Below are positions 1 through 5,493 of a stretch of DNA of 5,493 nucleotides, piece after piece. Made by a program: the position numbers and the translations under genes. The notes below the pieces were generated by a model. That model saw only the letters and a program-made list of their open reading frames with translations, was not told the origin of the DNA and made no database searches. Origin of the DNA: an uncultured Bifidobacterium sp. (GTDB taxonomy: Bacteria; Actinomycetota; Actinomycetes; Actinomycetales; Bifidobacteriaceae). Each line of letters starts with the position of its first letter. The first letter of the stretch is position 1. The stretch spans positions 1 through 5,493 of the forward strand of contig NZ_CAUEQY010000059.1 in NCBI RefSeq assembly GCF_959020145.1. The letters are read 5' to 3'.

Positions 1-77
1 TGGAAGGCAGTTCATATTGCGATATGGTCGCGAACTCGGGCGCTTCGGCGTCCGTGGCGGGAAGTACCGTTGGCACT

Positions 78-983
78 ATGACTGACGGTACTATGCATCT
101 TCTTGATCCTGCTCCTTTCGGACGTATTCTTCCGGCCATGGTCACCCCCATGAAGGCCGATGGTTCCGTTGATTTCGAGGCCGCGCAGAAGCTTGCGAAG
201 CAGCTTGTTGCCGATGGCGCCGATGGCCTTGTGGTCAATGGCACCACGGGCGAGTCTCCCACCACCCACATGGAGGAGAAGGTCGAGCTGGTTCAGGCCG
301 TCAAGGATGTGGTGAGCGTGCCCGTTATCTCCGGTGCGGGTTCCAACGATACCGCCCACACCGTGCGCATGGTGGAGCAGACTCAGGAGGCGGGCGCCGA
401 TGCGGTGCTTGTGGTCGCTCCGTACTATTCGCGCCCGTCGCAGGAAGGCGTGTTCCGTCACTACAAGGCGGTCAATGATTCCGCGGACAAGCCGATTATC
501 GTTTACGATGTGCCTGGCCGCACCGGTTTGCACATTCAGTTGGAAACCTACCGTCGTTTGGCTGAGCTTGGTCACGTCAAGGCGGTGAAGGACGCCACTG
601 GAGATATCGCGGGTGCCGTGCGTAAGCGTATGGAGACCGGTTTGACTTGGTATTCGGGCGATGACGGTCTGTTCCTGCCGTTCCTTTCGGTTGGTGCAGT
701 CGGCATTATTTCCGTGATCGCACATGCTGCTTCCGGTCCGATGCGCGATTTGGCTGCCGCATTCGACCGCGGTGACATTCATGGGGCTCAGCGCATTGCC
801 GTGCAGCTTGCTCCACTGGTCGAAGCAATGAACGGCAACGGTTTCCAGGCTGTTATGGCCAAGGCTTCGCTGAAGGTGCGTGGCATTCTCGACTCCACGA
901 CGATGCGTCTGCCGAACGTCGGTCCGGGCGAGGCTGAGATCAAGCGCGCGGAAGATGGCATGCGCGCTTCCGGCTTGCTGTAA
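78..983 (+). CDS. dapA: 4-hydroxy-tetrahydrodipicolinate synthase (DapA)
   Basis: Condenses pyruvate with L-aspartate-4-semialdehyde in the cytoplasm, the first committed step of the diaminopimelate/lysine pathway that feeds protein and peptidoglycan synthesis. The 301-residue product is close to the usual 290-300 and spans the whole TIM-barrel family. Visible motifs (301-aa numbering): GTTGES at 55-60 with the pyruvate-site Thr pair T56/T57, APYYSRPSQEG with Y117, YDVPGRTG with Y143 and R148, the Schiff-base lysine K171 in VKDATGD, and SGDD at 193-196. All catalytic residues known from the E. coli enzyme are present, with Y143 and K171 at the same 28-residue spacing. Start choice: ATG 78 has a purine-rich GGGAAG at 59-64, somewhat far upstream, and gives the usual family length. 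The frame also stays open to ATG 24 (319 aa), whose extra 18 residues are Ser/Ala/Gly-rich and match nothing I recognise. ATG 93 is a third option. Lies 179 bp upstream of rnj on the same strand. Function is near certain; the start is not. Confidence 0.95.
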   Translation: MTDGTMHLLDPAPFGRILPAMVTPMKADGSVDFEAAQKLAKQLVADGADGLVVNGTTGESPTTHMEEKVELVQAVKDVVSVPVISGAGSNDTAHTVRMVEQTQEAGADAVLVVAPYYSRPSQEGVFRHYKAVNDSADKPIIVYDVPGRTGLHIQLETYRRLAELGHVKAVKDATGDIAGAVRKRMETGLTWYSGDDGLFLPFLSVGAVGIISVIAHAASGPMRDLAAAFDRGDIHGAQRIAVQLAPLVEAMNGNGFQAVMAKASLKVRGILDSTTMRLPNVGPGEAEIKRAEDGMRASGLL

Positions 984-989
984 TTGAAG

Positions 990-1034
990 AACTTGTGATT
1001 GCGAAACTTGTGATTGCGAAGCGCTTGATTGTCG
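990..1034. repeat. 15-bp tandem repeat after dapA
   Basis: AACTTGTGATTGCGA occurs twice head to tail with no mismatch, at 990-1004 and 1005-1019. A degenerate third unit at 1020-1034 keeps the central TGATTG at the same 15-bp period. It begins six bases after the dapA stop, so it is non-coding. The function is unknown: it could be a transcript structure element, a protein-binding array or a slippage-prone tract. Confidence 0.8.
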
Positions 1035-1075
1035 GCGATTGCGCTGATTCCGGGCATTGTTGCGATCACAAGTTT
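1004..1075 (+). repeat. Long inverted repeat in the rnj upstream region
   Basis: AAACTTGTGAT at 1004-1014 is the exact reverse complement of ATCACAAGTTT at 1065-1075, enclosing a 50-base loop. The first tandem-repeat copy (990-999) can pair with the same 3' arm over 10 bases, so two registers are possible. A shorter stem, AGCGC 1020-1024 with GCGCT 1041-1045, can form inside the loop. No run of T follows, so it does not look like an intrinsic terminator. If transcribed it would lie in the dapA–rnj spacer or rnj leader. Pairing is by inspection only; no folding energy was computed. Confidence 0.6.
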
Positions 1076-1080
1076 GCTGG

Positions 1081-1101
1081 GTTTGCCGTAATACGGCAAA
1101 C
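1081..1101. promoter_or_regulatory. Perfect 21-bp dyad upstream of rnj (operator or hairpin)
   Basis: Arms GTTTGCCGTA (1081-1090) and TACGGCAAAC (1092-1101) are exact reverse complements around one central A. It lies 62 bp before the rnj start. The near-zero spacing suits a dimeric DNA-binding protein's operator. As RNA it could form an 8-9 bp stem with a 3-5 base loop, but CTAACTGAATTCC follows rather than a U-tract, so termination is unlikely. I recognise no specific regulator for this motif. Confidence 0.55.
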
Positions 1102-1157
1102 TAACTGAATTCCTCGTTTCCGCACAGGCGGAGACAATTAGTAATAGAAATCCAACT

Positions 1158-1165
1158 AGGAAATG
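1158..1165 (+). promoter_or_regulatory. rnj start region with unusually close Shine-Dalgarno-like AGG
   Basis: The only SD-like bases near the rnj ATG are AGGAA at 1158-1162, directly abutting the codon, so spacing is far shorter than the usual 5-9 bases. An in-frame TAG at 1157-1159 rules out any start further upstream. The first codons (ATA, GAA, GAA, AAA, ACA, GTA) are A-rich and differ from the rest of the gene, which would keep the start region unstructured. Initiation may be weak, or may rely on a very short leader. Confidence 0.5.
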
Positions 1166-3274
1166 GCTATAGAAGAAACCAAAACAGTAACTACGCACAA
1201 GCGCGGCAGCAAAGCTGCCAAGCGCACTGAAAACACGCAGACCGCGGATGTGAAATCCGTGAAGTCTGTGAGCTCTGAGAAGGTCAGCAAGGCTGAAACG
1301 ACTTCCAAGAAGGCGAAGTCTTCTGGCCGTGGCGGTGGCCGTGGCAATCGTGCGGGCGATGCGTCCGGTTCCGTTCGTGGCGGTTCTCGCGGCAACGGCA
1401 GCGGCTCCTCCAAGGGCTCGAAGAGCACGAAAAACGTGAAGGCCGCAAAGAACACGAAGAACTCCAGAGGTTCCAAGAACTCCAGCGCGGCAAGCTCTTC
1501 TGCTGGAAGCCGTCGCAATTCCCGTCTTGCTCCGCAGACCACCGCGCCCCAGCAGGATGACGTGTTGATCGCTCCGCCGAAGTACCGTAAGGGCTCCATG
1601 CGCATCGTGCCGCTTGGTGGCCTGGGCGAAATCGGCCGTAACATGAACGTGATCGAATACAACGGTCACCTGCTGCTCATCGACTGCGGTGTGCTTTTCC
1701 CCGAAGAGGAGCAGCCGGGTGTCGATCTGATTCTGCCTGACTTCCACTACATCAAGGATCGTCTCGACAAGGTCGAGGCTCTGGTGCTTACCCACGGCCA
1801 CGAGGATCATATCGGCGGCGTGCCGTATCTGCTGAAGCTCCGCCCCGACATTCCGCTGATTGGTTCCAAGCTCACGTTGGCTTTCGTTGAAGCCAAGTGC
1901 AAGGAGCATCGCATCAATCCGCGACTGGTTGAGGTCAAGGGTCGTGACAAGCTGAAGGTCGGTCCGTTCAATCTTGAGTTCGTGAACGTCACGCATTCCA
2001 TTCCGGACGCTCTGGCTGTGTTCGTGCAGACTCCGGCCGGAAGCCTCATCGATACCGGCGATATCAAGCTTGACCAGCTGCCGCTTGACCATCGCATCAC
2101 TGATTTGGTGGAGTTCGGCAAGCTCGGCGAAAAGGGCGTGGATCTGCTGATGATGGATTCCACCAACGCTGAGGTTCCAGGCTTCGTCAAGCCGGAAACC
2201 ACCATTGGCCCGGCGCTGGATCAGGCGTTCGCCCAGGCCACGCGCAAGATCATCGTGGCCAGCTTCTCCAGCCATGTGCACCGTGTGCAGCAGGTTGTCG
2301 ACGCCGCCCACAAGTACGGTCGCAAGGTGGTGTTCGTGGGCCGTTCCATGGTTCGCAACATGTCCATCGCTGCGGATTTGGGCTACTTGAGACTTCCGGA
2401 AGACACGGTCATCGACCTGAAGAAGGCCCATGATGTGCAGGACGACAAGCTCGTCTACATGTGCACCGGTTCCCAAGGCGAGCCGATGGCCGCGCTTGGC
2501 CGTATCGCCGACGGCAATCATCGCGACATCACCATCAACGAATTCGACACTGTCATTCTTGCGAGCTCCCTGATTCCGGGCAACGAGCATGGCGTGTACA
2601 AGATCATCAACAAGCTGGTGCAGCTTGGCGCTCGTGTGGTCAATCGAGACAATGCCGCCGTGCATGTGTCCGGCCACTGCAATGAGGGCGAACTGCTGTA
2701 CATGTACAACATCGTCAAGCCGAAGTGCGCCATGCCGATCCACGGCGAGAACCGTCACTTGGTGGCCAACGGCATGATCGCGGTCAAGACGGGCGTCGAT
2801 CCGCAGAATGTGGTGCTTGCCGAAGACGGCGATGTGGTCGATTTGTACCACGGCCAAGCTGCTGTTGTCGGTTCCGTGCCATGCGGCTATGTGTACGTCG
2901 ATGGCGATTCCGTTGGCGAACTTACCGAGGACGAGCTTGAGAAGCGTCGTATTCTTGGCACGGAAGGTTTCGTGTCGAGCTTCGTCGTCGTCGATACGGA
3001 AACGGCTGACGTTGTCGCAGGTCCGAAGATCTATCTCAACGCGGTGGCCGAAGACGAAAGCGAATTCGACAAGGTTCGTCATCAGATCGTCGAGCAATTG
3101 CAGGATGCGATGATGGCTGGCACGCACGATACATACAAGTTGCAGCAGATCATGCGTCGTACGTTGGGTAGCTGGGTCGCACGTCAGCTGCATCGCAAGC
3201 CGATGATCGTTCCGGTCGTTGCCGATATCGCACAGGATGTTGACGAAGCGATGGGATTGAACGCAGCGCAATGA
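1163..3274 (+). CDS. rnj: Ribonuclease J with long basic N-terminal extension
   Basis: Cytoplasmic zinc-dependent metallo-beta-lactamase/beta-CASP RNase, which in this family combines 5'-3' exonuclease and endonuclease activity for mRNA decay and rRNA maturation. Product 703 aa. Residues 1-145 are a low-complexity Lys/Arg/Ser/Gly tail, with RGG-like clusters at 55-61 and 71-77 and Lys-Asn-Ser repeats at 90-108. The catalytic core starts at MRIVPLGGLGEIGRN (146-160). Metal-site motifs: HGHEDH at 211-216 (H211, H213, D215, H216), H278 in VTHS and D300 in DTGD. The beta-CASP part has DSTNAE at 332-337, FSSHVHRVQQ at 368-377, GSQGEP at 436-441, HVSGH at 501-505 and MPIHGEN with H527. The C-terminal RNase J domain (~570-690) ends in RRTLGSWVARQLHRKPMIVP. 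Spacings H278–D300 (22) and D300–H527 (227) match the B. subtilis J1 ligands to within a residue. The upstream TAG at 1157-1159 makes ATG 1163 the earliest start; ATG 1598 is a possible internal start. Follows dapA and may be co-transcribed with it. Confidence 0.95.
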   Translation: MAIEETKTVTTHKRGSKAAKRTENTQTADVKSVKSVSSEKVSKAETTSKKAKSSGRGGGRGNRAGDASGSVRGGSRGNGSGSSKGSKSTKNVKAAKNTKNSRGSKNSSAASSSAGSRRNSRLAPQTTAPQQDDVLIAPPKYRKGSMRIVPLGGLGEIGRNMNVIEYNGHLLLIDCGVLFPEEEQPGVDLILPDFHYIKDRLDKVEALVLTHGHEDHIGGVPYLLKLRPDIPLIGSKLTLAFVEAKCKEHRINPRLVEVKGRDKLKVGPFNLEFVNVTHSIPDALAVFVQTPAGSLIDTGDIKLDQLPLDHRITDLVEFGKLGEKGVDLLMMDSTNAEVPGFVKPETTIGPALDQAFAQATRKIIVASFSSHVHRVQQVVDAAHKYGRKVVFVGRSMVRNMSIAADLGYLRLPEDTVIDLKKAHDVQDDKLVYMCTGSQGEPMAALGRIADGNHRDITINEFDTVILASSLIPGNEHGVYKIINKLVQLGARVVNRDNAAVHVSGHCNEGELLYMYNIVKPKCAMPIHGENRHLVANGMIAVKTGVDPQNVVLAEDGDVVDLYHGQAAVVGSVPCGYVYVDGDSVGELTEDELEKRRILGTEGFVSSFVVVDTETADVVAGPKIYLNAVAEDESEFDKVRHQIVEQLQDAMMAGTHDTYKLQQIMRRTLGSWVARQLHRKPMIVPVVADIAQDVDEAMGLNAAQ
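1598..1600 (+). promoter_or_regulatory. Candidate internal translation start in rnj (Met146)
   Basis: ATG 1598 encodes Met146 at the first strand of the catalytic domain. AAGGG at 1589-1593 lies four bases upstream, a better-spaced SD than that of the annotated start. Initiation here would give a 558-residue enzyme without the basic tail, which is the conventional RNase J length. The AAGGG is also just the codons for Lys143-Gly144, so chance is a real alternative. Confidence 0.3.
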
Positions 3275-3277
3275 TGA

Positions 3278-3370
3278 ATCGACAGATAGTCAATATTTTT
3301 CGCAATATCGCCGATTCCAGCGAAATCAATATTGGAATAATATTGAAATATCGACAGATCGTCAATAATT
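3278..3370. repeat. Pair of 21-bp direct repeats in AT-rich spacer
   Basis: Units at 3278-3298 and 3350-3370 agree at 19 of 21 positions (differences at unit positions 11 and 19). Both begin ATCGACAGAT and contain a GAC-N5-GTC dyad followed by CAATA. Their starts are 72 bp apart. Between them lie several CAATATT/AATATTG elements (3291-3297, palindrome 3327-3334, 3339-3345) and TTTCGC 3298-3303 facing GCGAAA 3320-3325. The 118 bp from 3275 to 3392 are about 31% GC by hand count, far below the flanking genes. Compatible with an operator array or the rnj 3' untranslated region; no binding protein is identified. Confidence 0.65.
3343..3369 (+). promoter_or_regulatory. Weak promoter candidate upstream of pepN
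   Basis: TTGAAA (3343-3348, one mismatch to TTGACA) and AATAAT (3364-3369, one mismatch to TATAAT) lie 15 bp apart, two short of optimal. The second direct repeat (3350-3370) covers the spacer and -10, so a protein bound there would block it. A transcript from here would run through the hairpin at 3393-3427. CATAAT at 3379-3384 is another -10-like hexamer without a -35. AT-rich DNA throws up such matches by chance. Confidence 0.2.
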
Positions 3371-3371
3371 G

Positions 3372-3387
3372 TTGATTACATAATCAA
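3372..3387. repeat. Short inverted repeat TTGATTA/TAATCAA
   Basis: TTGATTA (3372-3378) and TAATCAA (3381-3387) are exact reverse complements separated by CA. The site lies between the second 21-bp direct repeat and the strong hairpin. Its form is that of a small dimeric operator. It is too AT-rich and tight to form a stable RNA hairpin. Confidence 0.45.
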
Positions 3388-3392
3388 AAGAA

Positions 3393-3427
3393 GGACGGCG
3401 TAACCGGCACAACCGGTTGCGCCGTCT
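3393..3427 (+). terminator. Strong hairpin between rnj and pepN, probable rnj terminator
   Basis: GACGGCGTAACCGG (3394-3407) pairs with CCGGTTGCGCCGTC (3413-3426) over 14 base pairs, with one internal T·G wobble (3401/3419), a CACAA loop and a further G·T pair outside (3393/3427). It sits 119 bp after the rnj stop and 42 bp before the pepN start. The tail on the + strand, CCTATTCAATAAA, is only mildly T-rich. On the opposite strand the hairpin is followed by TTCTTTTGATTAT, a better U-tail. It probably ends rnj transcription, but a structured pepN leader cannot be excluded. Confidence 0.7.
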
Positions 3428-3459
3428 CCTATTCAATAAATAGGAATCTCAACACAAAT

Positions 3460-3465
3460 AAGGAG
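3460..3465 (+). promoter_or_regulatory. pepN ribosome binding site
   Basis: AAGGAG followed by TGAC and then ATG at 3470. Spacing is four bases, or more if pairing is centred further upstream. The stretch AAGGAGTGA is nearly the full anti-16S complement. It fixes the pepN start clearly, in contrast to rnj. Confidence 0.85.
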
Positions 3466-3469
3466 TGAC

Positions 3470-5493
3470 ATGCCAGGAGCAAATCTCACCCGAATCGAAG
3501 CGGAAGAACGCAAAAGCGTTATCGCAGCACCGGTTCATTACACGGTCAAACTTGATCTGACCCGTGGAGCCAAGAATTTCGGTTCCGAAACCACCATCAC
3601 GTTCGACGCCGAGCCGGGAGCTACCAGCTTCCTTGACCTGATCGCCACCGAAGTGAGCGAAATCGTACTCAACGGCGAAACTCTCGATCCGGCCGAAGCG
3701 TTCGCCGACAGCCGTATCGAACTGAAGAACCTCGAAGCGCACAACGAAGTGACCGTCAAGGCACTGTGCCAGTATTCCAACACCGGTGAAGGCCTGCACC
3801 GTAGCGTCGACCCTTCCGACGGCAACATCTACCTGTACTCTCAGTTCGAAGTGCCGGATGCCCGCCGCGTGTATGCCGTGTTCGACCAGCCCGACATCAA
3901 GGCCGTGTTCGATTTTTCCGTGCTTGCAGCCAAGTCGTGGATCGTCACCTCCAACATGCCTGCCGCATCCGTGACCGACAATGAAACCGTTACCGAAGAG
4001 GGCACGCTCGGCACGCACGAAGCCGAAACCACCAAGCTGTGGGTGTTCGAATCCACGCCGACCATGAGCTCCTACCTCACCGCCATTTGCGCAGGACCGT
4101 ACGCCGAATGGCACACCGAATACGCCAACGAAGACGGTCGCACCGTGCCGATGTCCATGTACTGCCGTCAGGCGCTCGCCGAAGCGTTCGCCAAGGATGT
4201 CGACTACCTGTTCGACATCACCAAGAAGGGTTTCGCCTTCTATGCGAAGACTTGGGGTGTGCCGTATCCGTACGCCAAGTACGACCAGATTTACGTGCCG
4301 GAATACAACGCCGGCGCTATGGAGAACATCGGCATGGTCACCATCCGCGACCAGTACGTGTTCGAATCGAAGGTCACCGACGCGTATGCCGAGCGCCGCG
4401 TGGTCACCGTGCTGCACGAGCTTGCACACATGTGGTTCGGCGACTACGTGACCATGAAGTGGTGGAACGACCTGTGGCTCAACGAATCCTTCGCCGAGTT
4501 CACGTCCACTCTCGCCACTGCCGAAGCCACGGAATGGAAGGACGCTTGGGCCACATTCAGCTCCGGCGAGAAGAGCTGGGCACTGCGCCAGGACCAGCTG
4601 AGCACCACCCACCCGATCGTCGCGCCGATCAACGATCTGAACGACACGTACGTCAACTTCGACGGCATCACCTATGCCAAGGGCGCTTCCGTGTTGAAGC
4701 AGCTCGTGTTCTATGTGGGTCGTGAGAAGTTCTTCAAGGGCATCAACAATTATCTGAACAAGCATGCGTACTCCAACGCTACGCTCGCCGATCTGCTGGC
4801 TGAACTCGAGTTGACGTCCGGCCGCGATCTCAAGGCGTGGAGCGCCCAGTGGCTTGAACAGTCCGGCATCAACACCATCGCCACCGAAGTTGAGGAAAAC
4901 GAGGATGGCACGATTCGCCAGCTTGCGTTGCGCCAGTCCGCTTCGGCTGAGCATCCGGTGCTGCGCGCGCATCGTCTGGCTGTCGGCTTCTACAATGAGG
5001 ATCCGGAAACCGGCAAGATCGTGCGTACCGACCAGTTCGAACTTGATGTTGACGGCGAACTGACGATTGTCGAAGCGGCTGCCGGCAAGGCACGTCCGGC
5101 GCTGATTTTGGTGAATGACGACGATTTGACATACACGAAGCTGCGCTTCGACGAGAAGAGCCTCAAGTTCGCTGCGGAGAACCTGTATCGTTTCGACGAT
5201 GCGTTGGCTCGTTCCGTGATTTGGCTTGCATTCTGGGATATGACTCGTGACGGCGAATTGCCGGCAAAGCAGTTCATCGAAACCTCTTTGGCTGCGCTTG
5301 CCACGGAACATGAGTCCACCACGTTCCGTTACGCTTTGGCGCAGGTCAGCACCACCGCATGGCATTACACCGCTCCGGCCGACCGTGCCGAAGTGGTGGA
5401 GCATGTGGCTGCCGAACTGTTCAAGCTGGCTCAGGCCGCCGAAGCCGGTTCCGACGAGCAGTTCCAGCTGATCACCGCCTACTTGGGTTATGG
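3470..5493 (+). CDS. pepN: M1-family aminopeptidase N (3' end outside window)
   Basis: Zinc metallo-aminopeptidase that removes N-terminal residues from peptides in the cytoplasm, supplying free amino acids. 674 codons are present, starting MPGANLTRIEAEERK. No stop occurs before the window end; actinobacterial family members run to roughly 850-870 aa, so about 190 residues are missing. Domains: N-terminal beta-sandwich ~1-205; thermolysin-like catalytic domain ~206-445 with the exopeptidase motif GAMEN at 282-286, zinc motif HELAH at 316-320 (H316, H320, catalytic E317), third ligand E339 in NESFAEF after the canonical 18-residue gap, and transition-state tyrosine Y402 in TYAKGAS; then the start of the helical C-terminal domain (~500 on). 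All catalytic residues are intact. There is no signal peptide or membrane segment. Separated from rnj by a strong hairpin, so probably its own transcription unit. Confidence 0.95.
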   Translation, partial: MPGANLTRIEAEERKSVIAAPVHYTVKLDLTRGAKNFGSETTITFDAEPGATSFLDLIATEVSEIVLNGETLDPAEAFADSRIELKNLEAHNEVTVKALCQYSNTGEGLHRSVDPSDGNIYLYSQFEVPDARRVYAVFDQPDIKAVFDFSVLAAKSWIVTSNMPAASVTDNETVTEEGTLGTHEAETTKLWVFESTPTMSSYLTAICAGPYAEWHTEYANEDGRTVPMSMYCRQALAEAFAKDVDYLFDITKKGFAFYAKTWGVPYPYAKYDQIYVPEYNAGAMENIGMVTIRDQYVFESKVTDAYAERRVVTVLHELAHMWFGDYVTMKWWNDLWLNESFAEFTSTLATAEATEWKDAWATFSSGEKSWALRQDQLSTTHPIVAPINDLNDTYVNFDGITYAKGASVLKQLVFYVGREKFFKGINNYLNKHAYSNATLADLLAELELTSGRDLKAWSAQWLEQSGINTIATEVEENEDGTIRQLALRQSASAEHPVLRAHRLAVGFYNEDPETGKIVRTDQFELDVDGELTIVEAAAGKARPALILVNDDDLTYTKLRFDEKSLKFAAENLYRFDDALARSVIWLAFWDMTRDGELPAKQFIETSLAALATEHESTTFRYALAQVSTTAWHYTAPADRAEVVEHVAAELFKLAQAAEAGSDEQFQLITAYLGY

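Noticed and set aside
1..81. Possible 3' end of an upstream gene ending TGA 79-81, overlapping ATG 78 as ATGA
   Set aside because: The residues do not resemble a DapB or other known C-terminus, and the frame uses codons rare here (ATA, CTA, CGA). Too short to support.
12..782. 256-codon minus-strand frame opposite dapA
   Set aside because: Also in codon register with dapA, with no domain and no ribosome binding site worth noting.
990..1034. Tandem repeat as a CRISPR array
   Set aside because: Units are 15 bp and directly abut with no spacers; there are no cas genes.
1081..1101. Dyad as a dapA intrinsic terminator
   Set aside because: No T-run follows, and as RNA the stem is short with a minimal loop. 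Operator or leader structure fits better.
788..3271. 827-codon open frame on the minus strand, opposite rnj
   Set aside because: Its codons are exactly in register with those of rnj, so a stop would require TTA, CTA or TCA in the sense frame, which this genome avoids. The product is His/Arg-rich with no recognisable domain, while the sense strand has every RNase J motif.
4039..4725. 228-codon plus-strand frame inside pepN
   Set aside because: Arg/His-rich out-of-frame translation lying wholly within the catalytic domain of pepN; a typical high-GC shadow.
3449..5404. 651-codon open frame on the minus strand, opposite pepN
   Set aside because: Same in-register shadow effect. The sense frame has GAMEN, HELAH and the downstream Glu ligand of M1 peptidases.
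1..5493. Novel defence, mobile or secretion system
   Set aside because: All three genes are recognised housekeeping families with intact catalytic residues, and there are no IS ends, integrase, tRNA or composition islands apart from short intergenic repeats.

Overview
The window looks like an ordinary housekeeping segment of a moderately high-GC actinobacterial chromosome, most likely Bifidobacterium. The genus is inferred from the gene order dapA–rnj–pepN, from codons that strongly favour C/G-ending forms and avoid TTA, CTA and TCA, and from the actinobacterial character of the proteins. The species cannot be fixed from the sequence alone.

Layout, all on the + strand: (i) dapA, 4-hydroxy-tetrahydrodipicolinate synthase, essentially complete, with an ambiguous start at 24 or 78 and its end at 983. 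(ii) A 179-bp gap (984-1162) holding a 15-bp tandem repeat, an inverted copy of it and a perfect 21-bp dyad. It has no convincing terminator, so dapA and rnj may be co-transcribed. (iii) rnj, ribonuclease J (1163-3274), a complete metallo-beta-lactamase/beta-CASP nuclease preceded by an unusual ~145-residue basic, Gly/Ser-rich tail with RGG-like clusters. (iv) A 195-bp gap (3275-3469). Its first 118 bp are AT-rich (about 31% GC by hand count) and full of direct and inverted repeats, followed by a strong 14-bp hairpin and the pepN ribosome binding site. (v) pepN, an M1-family zinc aminopeptidase, starting at 3470 and cut by the window end after 674 codons.

Functionally the genes are lysine/cell-wall precursor synthesis (DapA), mRNA and rRNA processing and decay (RNase J), and peptide turnover (PepN). 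The dapA–rnj adjacency also occurs in Mycobacterium tuberculosis and Bacillus subtilis. The pepN gene appears to be a separate transcription unit.

I see no mobile element, CRISPR array, RNA gene, phage gene or defence system. The points worth a second look are the RNase J tail with a possible internal start that would give a conventional-length enzyme, and the repeat-rich gaps on either side of rnj.
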